A DNA stretch of 64,000 nucleotides, from assembly GCF_003058325.1 (NCBI RefSeq), contig NZ_CP028843.1, positions 983,501 to 1,047,500 of the forward strand. Reading direction: 5' to 3'. The DNA is from Methylobacterium currus (lineage in GTDB: Bacteria; Pseudomonadota; Alphaproteobacteria; Rhizobiales; Beijerinckiaceae). The notes under the pieces are model-generated. The model was not told where the DNA came from and searched no databases. It saw only the letters and a list, made by a program, of their open reading frames with translations. Of this stretch, positions 45,520 through 54,385 are shown piece after piece. The number at the start of each line of letters is the position of its first letter. Position 1 is the first letter of the stretch. The position numbers and the translations under genes were made by a program.

Positions 45520-45541
45520 GTTGTCTAGTGGTATAGACAAC
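45520..45541. promoter_or_regulatory. Probable PhnF operator between phnG and phnF
   Basis: GTTGTCTA and TAGACAAC are perfect inverted arms separated by six bases. The site lies between the divergent phnG and phnF starts, 24 and 36 bases from them. Half-sites of the TATAGACA type are known for PhnF-like GntR regulators. It could control both directions. Confidence 0.72.
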
Positions 45542-45577
45542 CAACGAACCTCGGGCAAATGAAGTTTGGATGACGGT

Positions 45578-46327
45578 ATGGGCGCGGGCAGCGACGGCAC
45601 GGTGACGGTCCTGGCGCGGGGCGAGGGTCTGGCGGCGTGGCGCCAGATCGCGGACGGCCTCTCCGCCGACATCGAGGCCGGTCGCCTCGCCGCGGGCAGC
45701 CAGCTGCCGACGGAGGCGGCCCTGGCGGCCCGGTTCGGGGTCAACCGCCACACCGTGCGCCGGGCGCTGGCAGCCTTGGCCGAGCGCGGGCTGGTGCGGG
45801 CGACGCAAGGGCGCGGCACCTTCGTGGAGACGCCGCGGCTCGCCTATCCGATCGGCCGGCGCACCCGCTTCTCGGAGATCGTCAGCAAGGCGGGTCGCGA
45901 GGCCTGGGGCGACCTGCTCGGGGCCGCCGCCGTGCCGGCGGATGCGGCGACTGCCGAGGCCTTGGCGATCGCTCCCGGCTCAGCCATGCTCGAGTTGCAG
46001 ACGATCCACCGCGCCGACGACACGCCGCTCTCGACCGCCCGCACCTGCCTGCCGCTGCCGCGCTTCGATGGGTTCGACCGCGCCTACGCGGCGCTCGGCT
46101 CGCTCACCCGGGCCTATGCGGAGTTCGGCATCGCCGATTACACCCGTCTCTCGACGCGCATCGGCGCCCGCCCCGCCGCCGCCGACGAGGCCGCCCGCCT
46201 CGATCTGGCGCCCGGCCGGGTCCTGATCGTGCTCACCAGCGTCAATGTCGACGCGGCAGGCGTGCCGATCCAGGCGACGCGCAGCCTGTTCGCGGCGGAC
46301 CGGGTGGAGCTGGTGGTGGAGGGGTAG
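45578..46327 (+). CDS. phnF: GntR/HutC-family phosphonate regulator PhnF
   Basis: This 249-residue regulator starts at ATG 45578; a TTG four codons earlier is possible. The GntR winged helix is complete (AAGSQLPTEAALAARFGVNRHTVRRALAALAERGLVRATQGRGTFV). The UTRA effector domain follows (about 95-245). Divergence from the phn operon across a palindrome supports autoregulation and control of phnG onward. Confidence 0.94.
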   Translation: MGAGSDGTVTVLARGEGLAAWRQIADGLSADIEAGRLAAGSQLPTEAALAARFGVNRHTVRRALAALAERGLVRATQGRGTFVETPRLAYPIGRRTRFSEIVSKAGREAWGDLLGAAAVPADAATAEALAIAPGSAMLELQTIHRADDTPLSTARTCLPLPRFDGFDRAYAALGSLTRAYAEFGIADYTRLSTRIGARPAAADEAARLDLAPGRVLIVLTSVNVDAAGVPIQATRSLFAADRVELVVEG

Positions 46328-46752
46328 GGCCGGCGGCTCGCGCTGCCGCGTCCCCGGATCGTTCGTCTTGGGCGAGACCCGGCCGATTGCGCCGGTGCGC
46401 CCGTGATGGAGAAGGGGGCTGCCGCGTCGCGCAGTCCGGACGCCGGCCGGGCGCAAGCATTGTCCGACGTGGCGGTTGCCAGCCCACCCCATCCACGCCC
46501 TCATCCTGAGGTGTCAGTCGATTGAAGATCGCCGGCACCTCGGGATGAGGGTGCGGGTGGGACAGCCAATGCTTGCGGCCTTCACGTTACGGTCGCGTAC
46601 CGTCAGGCACCGTGATCGGGCGCTGCTTCAGCGGACCTGCTTCCGCGAGGTCGAACCGTTCAGCGCGATCCTGCCCGACCGCGCGGACGTCGTCCGGTCA
46701 GGCAGAGTGTCGAAGGAACGCGCGGGCCCGCGATCCGAGCCCGCGCGCCTTC
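46328..46752. other. 425-bp stretch between phnF and the ETF-QO gene, no gene
   Basis: Two convergent genes end here. No supported gene, RNA or clear terminator is seen. Confidence 0.4.
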
Positions 46753-48417
46753 TCACATATTGATGTAGTTCGGACCGCCGGGACCTTCCGGCGTGACCCA
46801 GTTGATGTTCTGGTTCGGGTCCTTGATGTCGCAGGTCTTGCAGTGGACGCAGTTCTGCGCGTTGATCTGGTAGCGCGGCGCACCGCCCTCCTCGATCCAC
46901 TCGTAGACGCCTGCCGGGCAGTAGCGGCCGGAAGGCCCGCCGAACACATCGTGCTCGGAGGATTTCTGCAGGCCCATATCCTTGACCTGGAGGTGGACCG
47001 GCTGATCTTCCTCGTGGTTGGTGTTCGAGAGGTAGACCGACGAGAGACGATCGAAGGTCAGCACCCCGTCGGGCCTGGGGTACTTGATCGGCGTCACGTC
47101 CTTGAGCGGCTTGGTGCAGGCATAGTCCGGCTTGCCGTGGCTCAGCGTGCCGAACAGCGACAGGCCGGCAAGCTCGTTGAGCCACATGTCGAGGCCCCCC
47201 AGTCCCACGCCGATCACCGTGCCGTATTTCGACCAGAGCGGCTTGACGTTGCGCACCCGCTTCAGGTCGTAGCCGATCGGGCTCGACCGCCAGCCCTCCT
47301 CGTAGGAGGTCAGCTCGTCCTGGGCCCGGCCGGCGGCCAGCGCCTCGTGGATCGCGCCGGCGGCCTGCATGCCGGACAGCACCGCGTTGTGCGAGCCCTT
47401 GATCCGCGGCACGTTGACGAAGCCGGCGGAATCGCCGACGAGGCAGCCGCCCGGGAAGACGAGCTTCGGCACCGATTGCCAGCCGCCCTCCATGATCGCC
47501 CGCGCGCCGTAGCCGATGCGCTTGGCGCCCTCGAACACGTCGCGGATCATCGGGTGGGTCTTGAAGCGCTGGAACTCCTCGAACGGCGACAGGGTCGGGT
47601 TCTCGTAGTTCAGGTGCGTCACGAACCCGACCGAGACCAGGTGGTCGTCGAAGTGGTAGAGCCACGAGCCGCCGCCGGCCTTGTTCGGCAGCGGCCAGCC
47701 CATCGAGTGCTGCACCAGCCCCGGCCGGAATTTTTCGGGCTTGACCTGCCACAGCTCCTTCACGCCGAGCCCGTACTTCTGGTGGTCGGAATGCTGGTTG
47801 AGGCGGTAGCGGTCGATCAGCTTCTTGGTCAGCGAGCCGCGGGCGCCCTCGCCGAACACCGTGTACTTGGCGCGCAGCTCCATGCCGCGGGTGAAGTCGT
47901 CCCGTGCCTCGCCCGAGCGGGCGATGCCGAGATCGCCGGTGGCGATGCCGACCACCGCGCCGGCCTCGTCGTACAGGATCTCGGCCGCCGGGAAGCCCGG
48001 ATAGATCTCGACGCCCAGCTCCTCCGCCTTGCGGCCGAGATACTTGGTCACATTGGAGAGCGAGCCGACGAAGTTGCCGTGGTTGCTCATCAGCTTCGGG
48101 AAGGCGATGTTCGGCAGGCTGATGCCGCCGGCCGGCCCGAGGAACATGAACTCGTCCTTCACCACCTCGGTCTTGAGGGGGCGGTCCGGATCCTCGCGCC
48201 AGTCGGGCACCAGCGAGTCGAGGCCGCTCGGGTCGATGACGGCGCCCGACAGGATGTGGGCGCCGACCTCGCTGCCCTTCTCGACCACCACCACCGACAC
48301 CTCGGTGCCGGCTTCGGCCGCGAGCTGCTTGAGCTGGATGGCGGCAGCCAGCCCGGCCGGACCCGCTCCGACGATCACCACGTCGAAGTCCATCGCCTCG
48401 CGTTCCGGCAGCTCCAT
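46753..48417 (-). CDS. Electron transfer flavoprotein-ubiquinone oxidoreductase
   Basis: This 554-residue membrane-associated enzyme passes electrons from ETF to ubiquinone during fatty-acid and amino-acid oxidation. The FAD-binding Rossmann motif is VVIVGAGPAGLAAAIQL. A ubiquinone-domain region reads GWPLPNKAGGGSWLYHF. A C-terminal [4Fe-4S] ferredoxin domain reads YCPAGVYEW ... CVHCKTCDIKDP. The length is usual for the family. It is divergent from the uracil-DNA glycosylase gene. Confidence 0.95.
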   Translation of the reverse strand: MELPEREAMDFDVVIVGAGPAGLAAAIQLKQLAAEAGTEVSVVVVEKGSEVGAHILSGAVIDPSGLDSLVPDWREDPDRPLKTEVVKDEFMFLGPAGGISLPNIAFPKLMSNHGNFVGSLSNVTKYLGRKAEELGVEIYPGFPAAEILYDEAGAVVGIATGDLGIARSGEARDDFTRGMELRAKYTVFGEGARGSLTKKLIDRYRLNQHSDHQKYGLGVKELWQVKPEKFRPGLVQHSMGWPLPNKAGGGSWLYHFDDHLVSVGFVTHLNYENPTLSPFEEFQRFKTHPMIRDVFEGAKRIGYGARAIMEGGWQSVPKLVFPGGCLVGDSAGFVNVPRIKGSHNAVLSGMQAAGAIHEALAAGRAQDELTSYEEGWRSSPIGYDLKRVRNVKPLWSKYGTVIGVGLGGLDMWLNELAGLSLFGTLSHGKPDYACTKPLKDVTPIKYPRPDGVLTFDRLSSVYLSNTNHEEDQPVHLQVKDMGLQKSSEHDVFGGPSGRYCPAGVYEWIEEGGAPRYQINAQNCVHCKTCDIKDPNQNINWVTPEGPGGPNYINM

Positions 48418-48611
48418 CCCGTTCCTCCCTGGTGTCGCAATAGTTCACATATAAACGATCTCGGGCCGCCTCAAGCGGTTCCGGCGGCCGGACCGTGCGA
48501 CGGCGTGTCCCCGGGCGCAAGCGGCGGCGCCCGGCCCTCACGCGCGAGAATGCCTGTGCGCGTCATGTCGCGCCTGTTGTCCACAGCCGCGCGGCACGCC
48601 ACATCAGACTT

Positions 48612-49559
48612 ATGACACCCGACGCTTCCGACAGCCGCGACCTTCTCTCCTTCCTCGACTTCCACGTCGCGGCGGGCGTCGATGCCGTGCTGGACGAGAC
48701 GCCGCACGACCGCTTCGCCGAGCCGGAGGCGCCGCGCCGGGCGGCGCGGGAAGCGGCAGAGCCCGAGGCACCGACCTGCCGCGCCGCGTCGGCGGAACCG
48801 CCGCCGCCCGATGAGCCGGCCCGGCTGGTGCCCGCGCGCCAGGAGATCCCGCCTCGACAGGAGGTCTCGGGTCGACAGGAGATCCCGCGACGAGAAGCCC
48901 CTCGGGCGGAGACGCCCAGCACCTATGGGCGCTCCGCCGCCGCGGCCCCCGGCGAGGCGGCGGGCGATGCCCGCGAGCTCGCCGCCACCGCCGCGAGCCT
49001 GGAGGAGCTGGAAGGCCTGCTTGCCCGGTTCGAGAGCTGCGCGCTTCGCTTCACCGCCAAGAACCTCGTCTTCGCCGACGGCAACCCGCAGGCGCGGGTC
49101 ATGTTCGTCGGCGAGGCGCCCGGCGCCGACGAGGACCGGGTGGGCAAGCCGTTCATGGGCCGCTCGGGCCAGCTCCTCGACCGGATGATGGCGGCGATCG
49201 GCCTCGACCGCTCGAACGCCTATGTGGGCAACGTCGTCCCCTGGCGCCCGCCGGGCAACCGCAACCCGACCCCGCAGGAGATCGCGACCTGCAAGCCGTT
49301 CATCGAGCGACAGATCGCGCTGGCCGATCCCGACTTCCTGGTCTGCCTCGGCGGCGTCGCCACGCAGGCGCTTGCCGGCACCAAGGACGGCATCCTGAAG
49401 TCCCGCGGCCGCTGGTTCCCCTATCGCACCGGCAAGCGCGAGATCCGGCTGCTCGCCACCCTCCACCCGGCCTACCTGCTGCGCCAGCCGCTGCAGAAGC
49501 GCCTCGCCTGGCGCGACTTCCGCGCGTTGCGCGCCGCCCTCGACGAGGGGGAGCGGTAG
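48612..49559 (+). CDS. Uracil-DNA glycosylase, family 4-like
   Basis: This 315-residue repair enzyme has motif A GEAPGADEDRVGKPFMGRSGQLLDRM, NVVPWRPPGNRNPTPQE and motif B LHPAYLLRQP. It removes uracil from DNA. A poorly conserved N-terminal region of about 110 residues includes a Gln/Arg-rich repeat (PARQEIPPRQEVSGRQEIP). The Fe-S Cys set is incomplete: the first pair, usually C-x2-C, reads F-E-S-C. Two later Cys (IATCKPF, FLVCLGG) are present. ATG 48612 is chosen because the conserved SRDLLSFLDFHV follows it. Confidence 0.9.
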   Translation: MTPDASDSRDLLSFLDFHVAAGVDAVLDETPHDRFAEPEAPRRAAREAAEPEAPTCRAASAEPPPPDEPARLVPARQEIPPRQEVSGRQEIPRREAPRAETPSTYGRSAAAAPGEAAGDARELAATAASLEELEGLLARFESCALRFTAKNLVFADGNPQARVMFVGEAPGADEDRVGKPFMGRSGQLLDRMMAAIGLDRSNAYVGNVVPWRPPGNRNPTPQEIATCKPFIERQIALADPDFLVCLGGVATQALAGTKDGILKSRGRWFPYRTGKREIRLLATLHPAYLLRQPLQKRLAWRDFRALRAALDEGER

Positions 49560-49665
49560 GCCGCCTAAGCGGAACCGTGCCGGCTCCCGTCGATTACTCT
49601 TGAGCCTCAGGCCTGCGCCGCGTAGCCGTCGCCGCATGAGGCAAGGGGCCAACGGGTAGCTGACC

Positions 49666-50577
49666 ATGCGCTGGGAAGATTTTCGCACCTCCGACAACGT
49701 CGAGGACCGTCGCGGCGAAGGCGGCGGCGGCGGAGGCTTCGGCTTCCCCGGAGGCGGTGCCGGGGGCCTCGGCATCGGCACCATCGTGATCCTGTGCATC
49801 ATCGGCTGGGTCACCGGCATCAACCCGGCGATCCTGATCGGCGGCGCCGAGACCGTGACGCGCCAGCGCGCGCCCCAGGAACAAGGCCAGCAGCAGGGCC
49901 AGCAGCCCGACCGGCGCACCGGCGCCCCCTCGGACCAGACCGGCAAGTTCGCCGCCGCCATCCTCGGCAACACCGAGGACGTGTGGAACCAGGTGCTGCC
50001 GAACCAGACCGGGCGGCAATACACCCCGACCACGATGGTGCTCTATACCGGCGGCACCCGCAGCGGCTGCGGCCAGGCACGGGCCGCGATGGGCCCGTTC
50101 TACTGCCCGCTCGACAAGAAGGTCTATCTCGACACCACCTTCTTCAAGGAGATGGAGCAGAAGTTCCGGGTGAAGGGCGACTTCGCCTACGCCTACGTCA
50201 TCGCCCACGAGGTCGGCCACCACGTCCAGGACGTGCTCGGCATCCTGCCGAAGGTGCAGCGCAAGCAGCAGCAGGTCGGCGAGCGCGAATCGAACGCCCT
50301 CTCGGTCCGCGTCGAGCTGATGGCCGATTGCCTCGCCGGCGTCTGGGCCAAGAACTCGGACGACCGCTTCAAGGCGCTGGAGCCCGGCGACATCGAGGAG
50401 GCGATGCAGGCGGCAAGCGCCATCGGCGACGACCGGCTGCAGAAGCAGAGCCAGGGCTACGTCGTGCCGGATTCCTTCACCCACGGCTCCTCGGCCCAGC
50501 GCATGCGCTGGTTCCAGACCGGCTATCGCAGCGGCCAGACCCAGTCCTGCGACACCTTCCGGGCCGCGCAGCTCTGA
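49666..50577 (+). CDS. YpfJ-family neutral zinc metallopeptidase
   Basis: This is a 303-residue membrane-anchored protein. The N-terminus MRWEDFRTSDNVEDRRG is the family signature. A Gly-rich stretch and one membrane helix (GLGIGTIVILCIIGWVTG) follow. The peptidase domain has the zinc motif HEVGHH with VELMADCLAGVWA as third-ligand region. The bulk should face the periplasm. Physiological substrates are unknown. Its stop overlaps the moaB start (TGATG). Confidence 0.93.
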   Translation: MRWEDFRTSDNVEDRRGEGGGGGGFGFPGGGAGGLGIGTIVILCIIGWVTGINPAILIGGAETVTRQRAPQEQGQQQGQQPDRRTGAPSDQTGKFAAAILGNTEDVWNQVLPNQTGRQYTPTTMVLYTGGTRSGCGQARAAMGPFYCPLDKKVYLDTTFFKEMEQKFRVKGDFAYAYVIAHEVGHHVQDVLGILPKVQRKQQQVGERESNALSVRVELMADCLAGVWAKNSDDRFKALEPGDIEEAMQAASAIGDDRLQKQSQGYVVPDSFTHGSSAQRMRWFQTGYRSGQTQSCDTFRAAQL

Positions 50578-51155
50578 TGGCCGGGCTCGACCAGGCCCGC
50601 GCCTTCGTGCCGCTCGGCATCGCGGTGCTCACCGTCTCGGATACCCGCACGCTCGCCGACGACCGCTCGGGCGACACGCTCGCCGAGCGCCTGACACAAG
50701 CGGGCCACCGCCTCGCCGCCCGGGCGATCGTGCCGGATGACGTCGAGGCGATCCGCGTTCAGGTGCGGGAATGGGCGGCGGATCCGGCCGTGGACGTCGT
50801 CATCACGACCGGCGGCACGGGCTTCACCGGCCGCGACGTGACGCCGGAGGCGCTGGAGCCGCTGTTCGAGAAGCGGATGGACGGGTTCTCGGCGATCTTC
50901 CACCGCATCTCCTACGACAAGATCGGCACCTCGACCCTGCAATCGCGGGCCACCGCCGGAGTGGTGAAAGCCACCTACGTCTTCGTGCTGCCGGGCTCGC
51001 CCGGGGCCTGCCGCGACGCCTGGGACGGCATCCTGGCGGCCCAGCTCGATTACCGGCACCGGCCGTGCAACTTCGTCGAGATCATGCCGCGCCTCGACGA
51101 GCACCTGAAGCGCGGTTCGATCAGCCCCGCAGCAGCGCCCCCCGCAGGGGCCTGA
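50577..51155 (+). CDS. moaB: Molybdenum cofactor biosynthesis protein MoaB
   Basis: This 192-residue protein of the MoaB/MogA fold has VLTVSDTRTLADDRSGDTL and the molybdopterin-binding ITTGGTGFTGRDVTPEAL. The C-terminal CNFVEIMPRL is typical of MoaB. It adenylylates molybdopterin in some bacteria. The molybdenum hydroxylase at 5808-9602 is one enzyme in this window that needs the cofactor. It overlaps the end of the following convergent gene. Confidence 0.92.
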   Translation: MAGLDQARAFVPLGIAVLTVSDTRTLADDRSGDTLAERLTQAGHRLAARAIVPDDVEAIRVQVREWAADPAVDVVITTGGTGFTGRDVTPEALEPLFEKRMDGFSAIFHRISYDKIGTSTLQSRATAGVVKATYVFVLPGSPGACRDAWDGILAAQLDYRHRPCNFVEIMPRLDEHLKRGSISPAAAPPAGA

Positions 51156-51636
51156 CCGGCAGGCGGGCCTTGAGCGGCAGGCCCGCCCGCACGGCCTGCA
51201 CCCGCACGAGGTCGCCGGCCCGCACCTGGCGGGTGCCTGTCAGCGCCTCGCGCCGCCCGGCGATCCGCTCGAACAGGGCGGCGTGCGGGCGGCGCAGCCG
51301 GCCGACCGCGTCGGCTTGCGTCGTGGCGCCGAACCGGTCGAGCACGCGGATCCAGCCCTCCGCCGGCACGTCCCCGGCCTCCAGGCACAGCATCCAGGGC
51401 CGGCGCGCCAATCCTGCCGCCGCCACCCACGGGCTCTTGCCCCGCGCCACCAGGGCCGCCCCGGTGCTCTCCGCCATGGTGGCGACCTCCGGATCGTCCG
51501 GATGCTCTGCTGCGATCACCGCATCGCCCACCACGCCCGCCGCGACGCCGGCCACGAGGGCCGCCAGGGTGTCGGCGAGGGCGTCGATGCGCTCCGGATC
51601 GATCGCGCCGGGAAGGTGGATGGCTGCCGTGAACAT
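51121..51636 (-). CDS. Glycosyltransferase-like protein of uncertain activity
   Basis: From ATG 51636 it encodes 171 residues. The layout suggests a shortened GT-A-like fold: ALAALVAGVAAGVVGDAVIAAEHPDDPEVATMAESTGAALV as the first alpha/beta units and RRPWMLCLEAGDVPAEGWI in the place of the usual DxD region. That DxD is not clearly present (LEAGD), so catalytic activity is doubtful. Its 3' end overlaps moaB by 35 bases in convergent orientation. Confidence 0.6.
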   Translation of the reverse strand: MFTAAIHLPGAIDPERIDALADTLAALVAGVAAGVVGDAVIAAEHPDDPEVATMAESTGAALVARGKSPWVAAAGLARRPWMLCLEAGDVPAEGWIRVLDRFGATTQADAVGRLRRPHAALFERIAGRREALTGTRQVRAGDLVRVQAVRAGLPLKARLPVRPLRGALLRG

Positions 51637-51744
51637 GATCGCGCCATAGCGGATGGGAGGCGGCGCGTCCTGCCTTGATCGTTGGCACTTGCGCTTGTTC
51701 CTGTTTTGTTCAAATCTCGGCCGCGTTCGACGGGGGAGACCAGA

Positions 51745-52857
51745 ATGGAATCGGGATGCGGGTGGGCGGCGCGGCGCCTCGCCGGGTCGACTCCGGTGGC
51801 GGAATCCCGCCGCGGGCGCGGCGCCACCGCCAACCCGACCGGCCGGTTCGAGGCCGCCGCGCGCGAGGCCTTCGCGGATGGCTGGGAGATCGAGGAGGAG
51901 CTGCCGCCGCTGCGCACCGAGGTGACGCTGGAGCGGGCGCGCAGCATCATCACCCGCAACGACTCGCCCGATATCGGCTTCGACCGCTCGATCAATCCGT
52001 ATCGCGGCTGCGAGCATGGCTGCGTCTACTGCTTCGCCCGGCCGAACCACGCCTATGCGGGCCTGTCGCCGGGGCTCGACTTCGAGACCAAGCTCTTCGC
52101 CAAGCCCGACGCCGCCGCCCTCCTGGAGCGGGAACTGTCGGCTCGGGGCTACGCGCCCCGCACCATCGCGCTCGGCACCGCCACCGACCCGTACCAGCCG
52201 ATCGAGCGGCGCTACCGCCTCACGCGCGGCATCCTCGAGGTGCTGGCGCGCTTCCGCCACCCGGTCGGCCTCGTCACCAAGTCCGACCTCGTCCTGCGCG
52301 ACCTCGACATCCTGGCGCCGATGGCGGCGCAAGGCCTGGTGAAGGTCGCGCTCTCGGTCACGACCCTCGACCCCGACCTCGCCCGCCGGATGGAGCCCCG
52401 CGCCCCGCGGCCGGAGAAGCGCCTGGCGGCGATCCGGACCCTGGCCGCGGCTGGGGTACCGGTGATGGTGCTGGTGGCGCCGCTGATCCCGGGCCTCAAC
52501 GACCACGAGATCGAGGCCGTGCTCGCCCGCGCCCGGGAGGCGGGCGCCAGCGAGGCCGGCGGTGTGCTCCTGCGTCTGCCGCACGAACTCGCCGACCTGA
52601 TGCGCGACTGGTTTTCCGAGCACTATCCCGACCGGGCGGGTCGGACCTTCGCGCTGCTGAGCGAGGCCCGCGGCGGCAAGGTCTATGACGCGACCTATGG
52701 GCGGCGCTTCACCGGGACGGGGCCTTATGCGGATCTGCTGGACCAGCGGATGCGCGTGGCGATGAGCCGGCTCGGCTATCCGGCGGAGAGGATGCGGTTG
52801 CGGACGGATCTGTTCGCGGTGCCGGTGGGGGTGGGTGGGCAGTACAGTTTGTTTTGA
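51745..52857 (+). CDS. PA0069-family radical SAM protein
   Basis: This 370-residue radical SAM enzyme has the cluster motif CEHGCVYCFARPNHAY, IALGTATDPYQPIERRYRLTRG and VGLVTKSDLVLRD, all matching the SplB-related PA0069 group. The ATG at 51745 follows GGGGGAG. The reaction is unknown for this group. Some relatives repair or modify nucleic acids. The C-terminal GGQYSLF is unusually well conserved in the family. Confidence 0.9.
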   Translation: MESGCGWAARRLAGSTPVAESRRGRGATANPTGRFEAAAREAFADGWEIEEELPPLRTEVTLERARSIITRNDSPDIGFDRSINPYRGCEHGCVYCFARPNHAYAGLSPGLDFETKLFAKPDAAALLERELSARGYAPRTIALGTATDPYQPIERRYRLTRGILEVLARFRHPVGLVTKSDLVLRDLDILAPMAAQGLVKVALSVTTLDPDLARRMEPRAPRPEKRLAAIRTLAAAGVPVMVLVAPLIPGLNDHEIEAVLARAREAGASEAGGVLLRLPHELADLMRDWFSEHYPDRAGRTFALLSEARGGKVYDATYGRRFTGTGPYADLLDQRMRVAMSRLGYPAERMRLRTDLFAVPVGVGGQYSLF

Positions 52858-52968
52858 GGCGGGTGCGCATCACCGGATGAGGCGCGGGTTTTTCGTCGGG
52901 CAACCTTGCCATCCGCGGGAAGGACCGATGCGTCTTTCCCCTAGGGAAATCCCTGCTACCTTCCCACC

Positions 52969-53541
52969 ATGACCGGCCGGCTTCCGCCCACCCTCGACAC
53001 GCCCCGCCTGCACCTACGCCCCGTCGCCCCCGAGGACGCGGAGGCGACGAGCGCCATGATGACCCCGGCGGTGAGCCAATGGCTCGCCTCCTGGCCGCTG
53101 CCCTTCACCGTCGCGATGGCGCGGGAGCGGATCGCGACGGCGCGCGCCATGGCGGAGTCGGGGCAGGCGCTGTCGCTCGCAGTGACCGCCCGCGACACCG
53201 GCGAACTCCTCGGCTGGATCATGCTGCACCGGACCCGCGAGGACCCGCGAAAAGCCGCCCTCGGCTACTGGCTCGGCGAGGCGCATCATCGCCGGGGCTA
53301 CCTGCGCGAGGCGGCCAACGCGCTGCTCCCGGTCGCGGTCGCGTGGCTCGACGTCGACCGGATCGAGGCCAGCGCGCAACCGGAGAATGCCGGCTCCTTC
53401 GCGGTGATGCGGGCCTACGGCCTGACCTTCCGGCGCGAGGCGGTGATCCACGCCCCGGCGCGGAATCGCCAGGAGCTGGTGCATGTCTACGTCGTCGCGC
53501 GCGACGCCCTCACTCCGCCGTCAGGCACAGCTCGAAAGTGA
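52969..53541 (+). CDS. GNAT acetyltransferase of the RimJ/RimL type
   Basis: This 190-residue protein has the start LDTPRLHLRPVAPEDAE, the acetyl-CoA loop around GYWLGEAHHRRGYLREA and the C-terminal ASAQPENAGSFAVMRAYGLTF. These are standard for N-terminal or ribosomal-protein acetyltransferase relatives. The substrate cannot be told. It converges with the DUF296 gene and overlaps its end by about 30 bases. Confidence 0.88.
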   Translation: MTGRLPPTLDTPRLHLRPVAPEDAEATSAMMTPAVSQWLASWPLPFTVAMARERIATARAMAESGQALSLAVTARDTGELLGWIMLHRTREDPRKAALGYWLGEAHHRRGYLREAANALLPVAVAWLDVDRIEASAQPENAGSFAVMRAYGLTFRREAVIHAPARNRQELVHVYVVARDALTPPSGTARK

Positions 53542-54385
53542 TGCAGGCGGCGTTGGCGCCGCGGAGCAAGACCCCCTCGTGGATGGCGCCCGCCACGTCA
53601 ACCACCGCGATATCGAGATGCGCGACCAGGTCACCGTCAGGCCCGGAGCGCACGGTCCCGTCGGGAATCAACACCTCGCTGGCATCCGTGGGGATCACCC
53701 GCCCGTCGGCGAAGGCCGGCTGCACGATGCTGCCGATGCCGCGCACCCGCGCCGTCGCGAGGCCGTGCGCGCGGGCGGCCGCCTCGATCGCGGCGTGGAT
53801 CTCCTCGTTCGGCTGGATCTTCAGGAGCAGGCACCCGGGCTCTCCCGCCGACAGGGGAACCGGGGTGAAGAGCGAAAAATTGGTCTCGGCATCCGGGATG
53901 ACCCGCCAAGCCGCGCCCGCCGCGCCCCAGGCCTCTGCCCGGACCGGTTCCGCGATCACGACCTCCGCCGGCAGCAGGTGACCGGCGCGGCGTTGCCCGT
54001 CGGGCTCGATCCAGGTGCCGTGGACGTGCAGGAAGCCCGCGCCGTCGCGCTCGCCGAAGGTGACGCTCGCCCGTTCCAGCCGGGTCTCGCCCGCCGGGCG
54101 GAAGGTCTCGCTGTAATAGGCGGCGAAGCGCGGATCCGACGAGAGGGCCGGCATCACGTAGGCGAAGGGCGAGAAGGTCCCGCCGGAGAGATGCACCACG
54201 CCGCCCCGCATCCCGGCTTCAGTGAGCGGCCCGGCGACGGCGTCGAGGAGCGTGCGCCCCGGCGCCAGGTCGAAGGCGCGATGGAGGAGGGCGCCGCTGG
54301 CGGCAAGCCAGCGCTCCGGCCGGGCGGGGCCCGGCTGGGCGAGGGTGGCGAAGGGCGCTTCGGTCCGCGTCTGGGGCGCGCTCAT
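53510..54385 (-). CDS. Tandem DUF296 (PPC/PCC) domain protein
   Basis: This 291-residue protein contains two similar halves. One carries MRGGVVHLSGGTFSPFAYVMPALS, the other ATARVRGIGSIVQPAFADG. Each is the DUF296 (plants-and-prokaryotes conserved) fold, a small trimeric ligand-binding domain. The start overlaps the acyl-CoA synthetase stop by 4 bases (ATGA), so the two products probably work in one pathway. The biochemical role is unknown. Confidence 0.8.
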   Translation of the reverse strand: MSAPQTRTEAPFATLAQPGPARPERWLAASGALLHRAFDLAPGRTLLDAVAGPLTEAGMRGGVVHLSGGTFSPFAYVMPALSSDPRFAAYYSETFRPAGETRLERASVTFGERDGAGFLHVHGTWIEPDGQRRAGHLLPAEVVIAEPVRAEAWGAAGAAWRVIPDAETNFSLFTPVPLSAGEPGCLLLKIQPNEEIHAAIEAAARAHGLATARVRGIGSIVQPAFADGRVIPTDASEVLIPDGTVRSGPDGDLVAHLDIAVVDVAGAIHEGVLLRGANAACITFELCLTAE

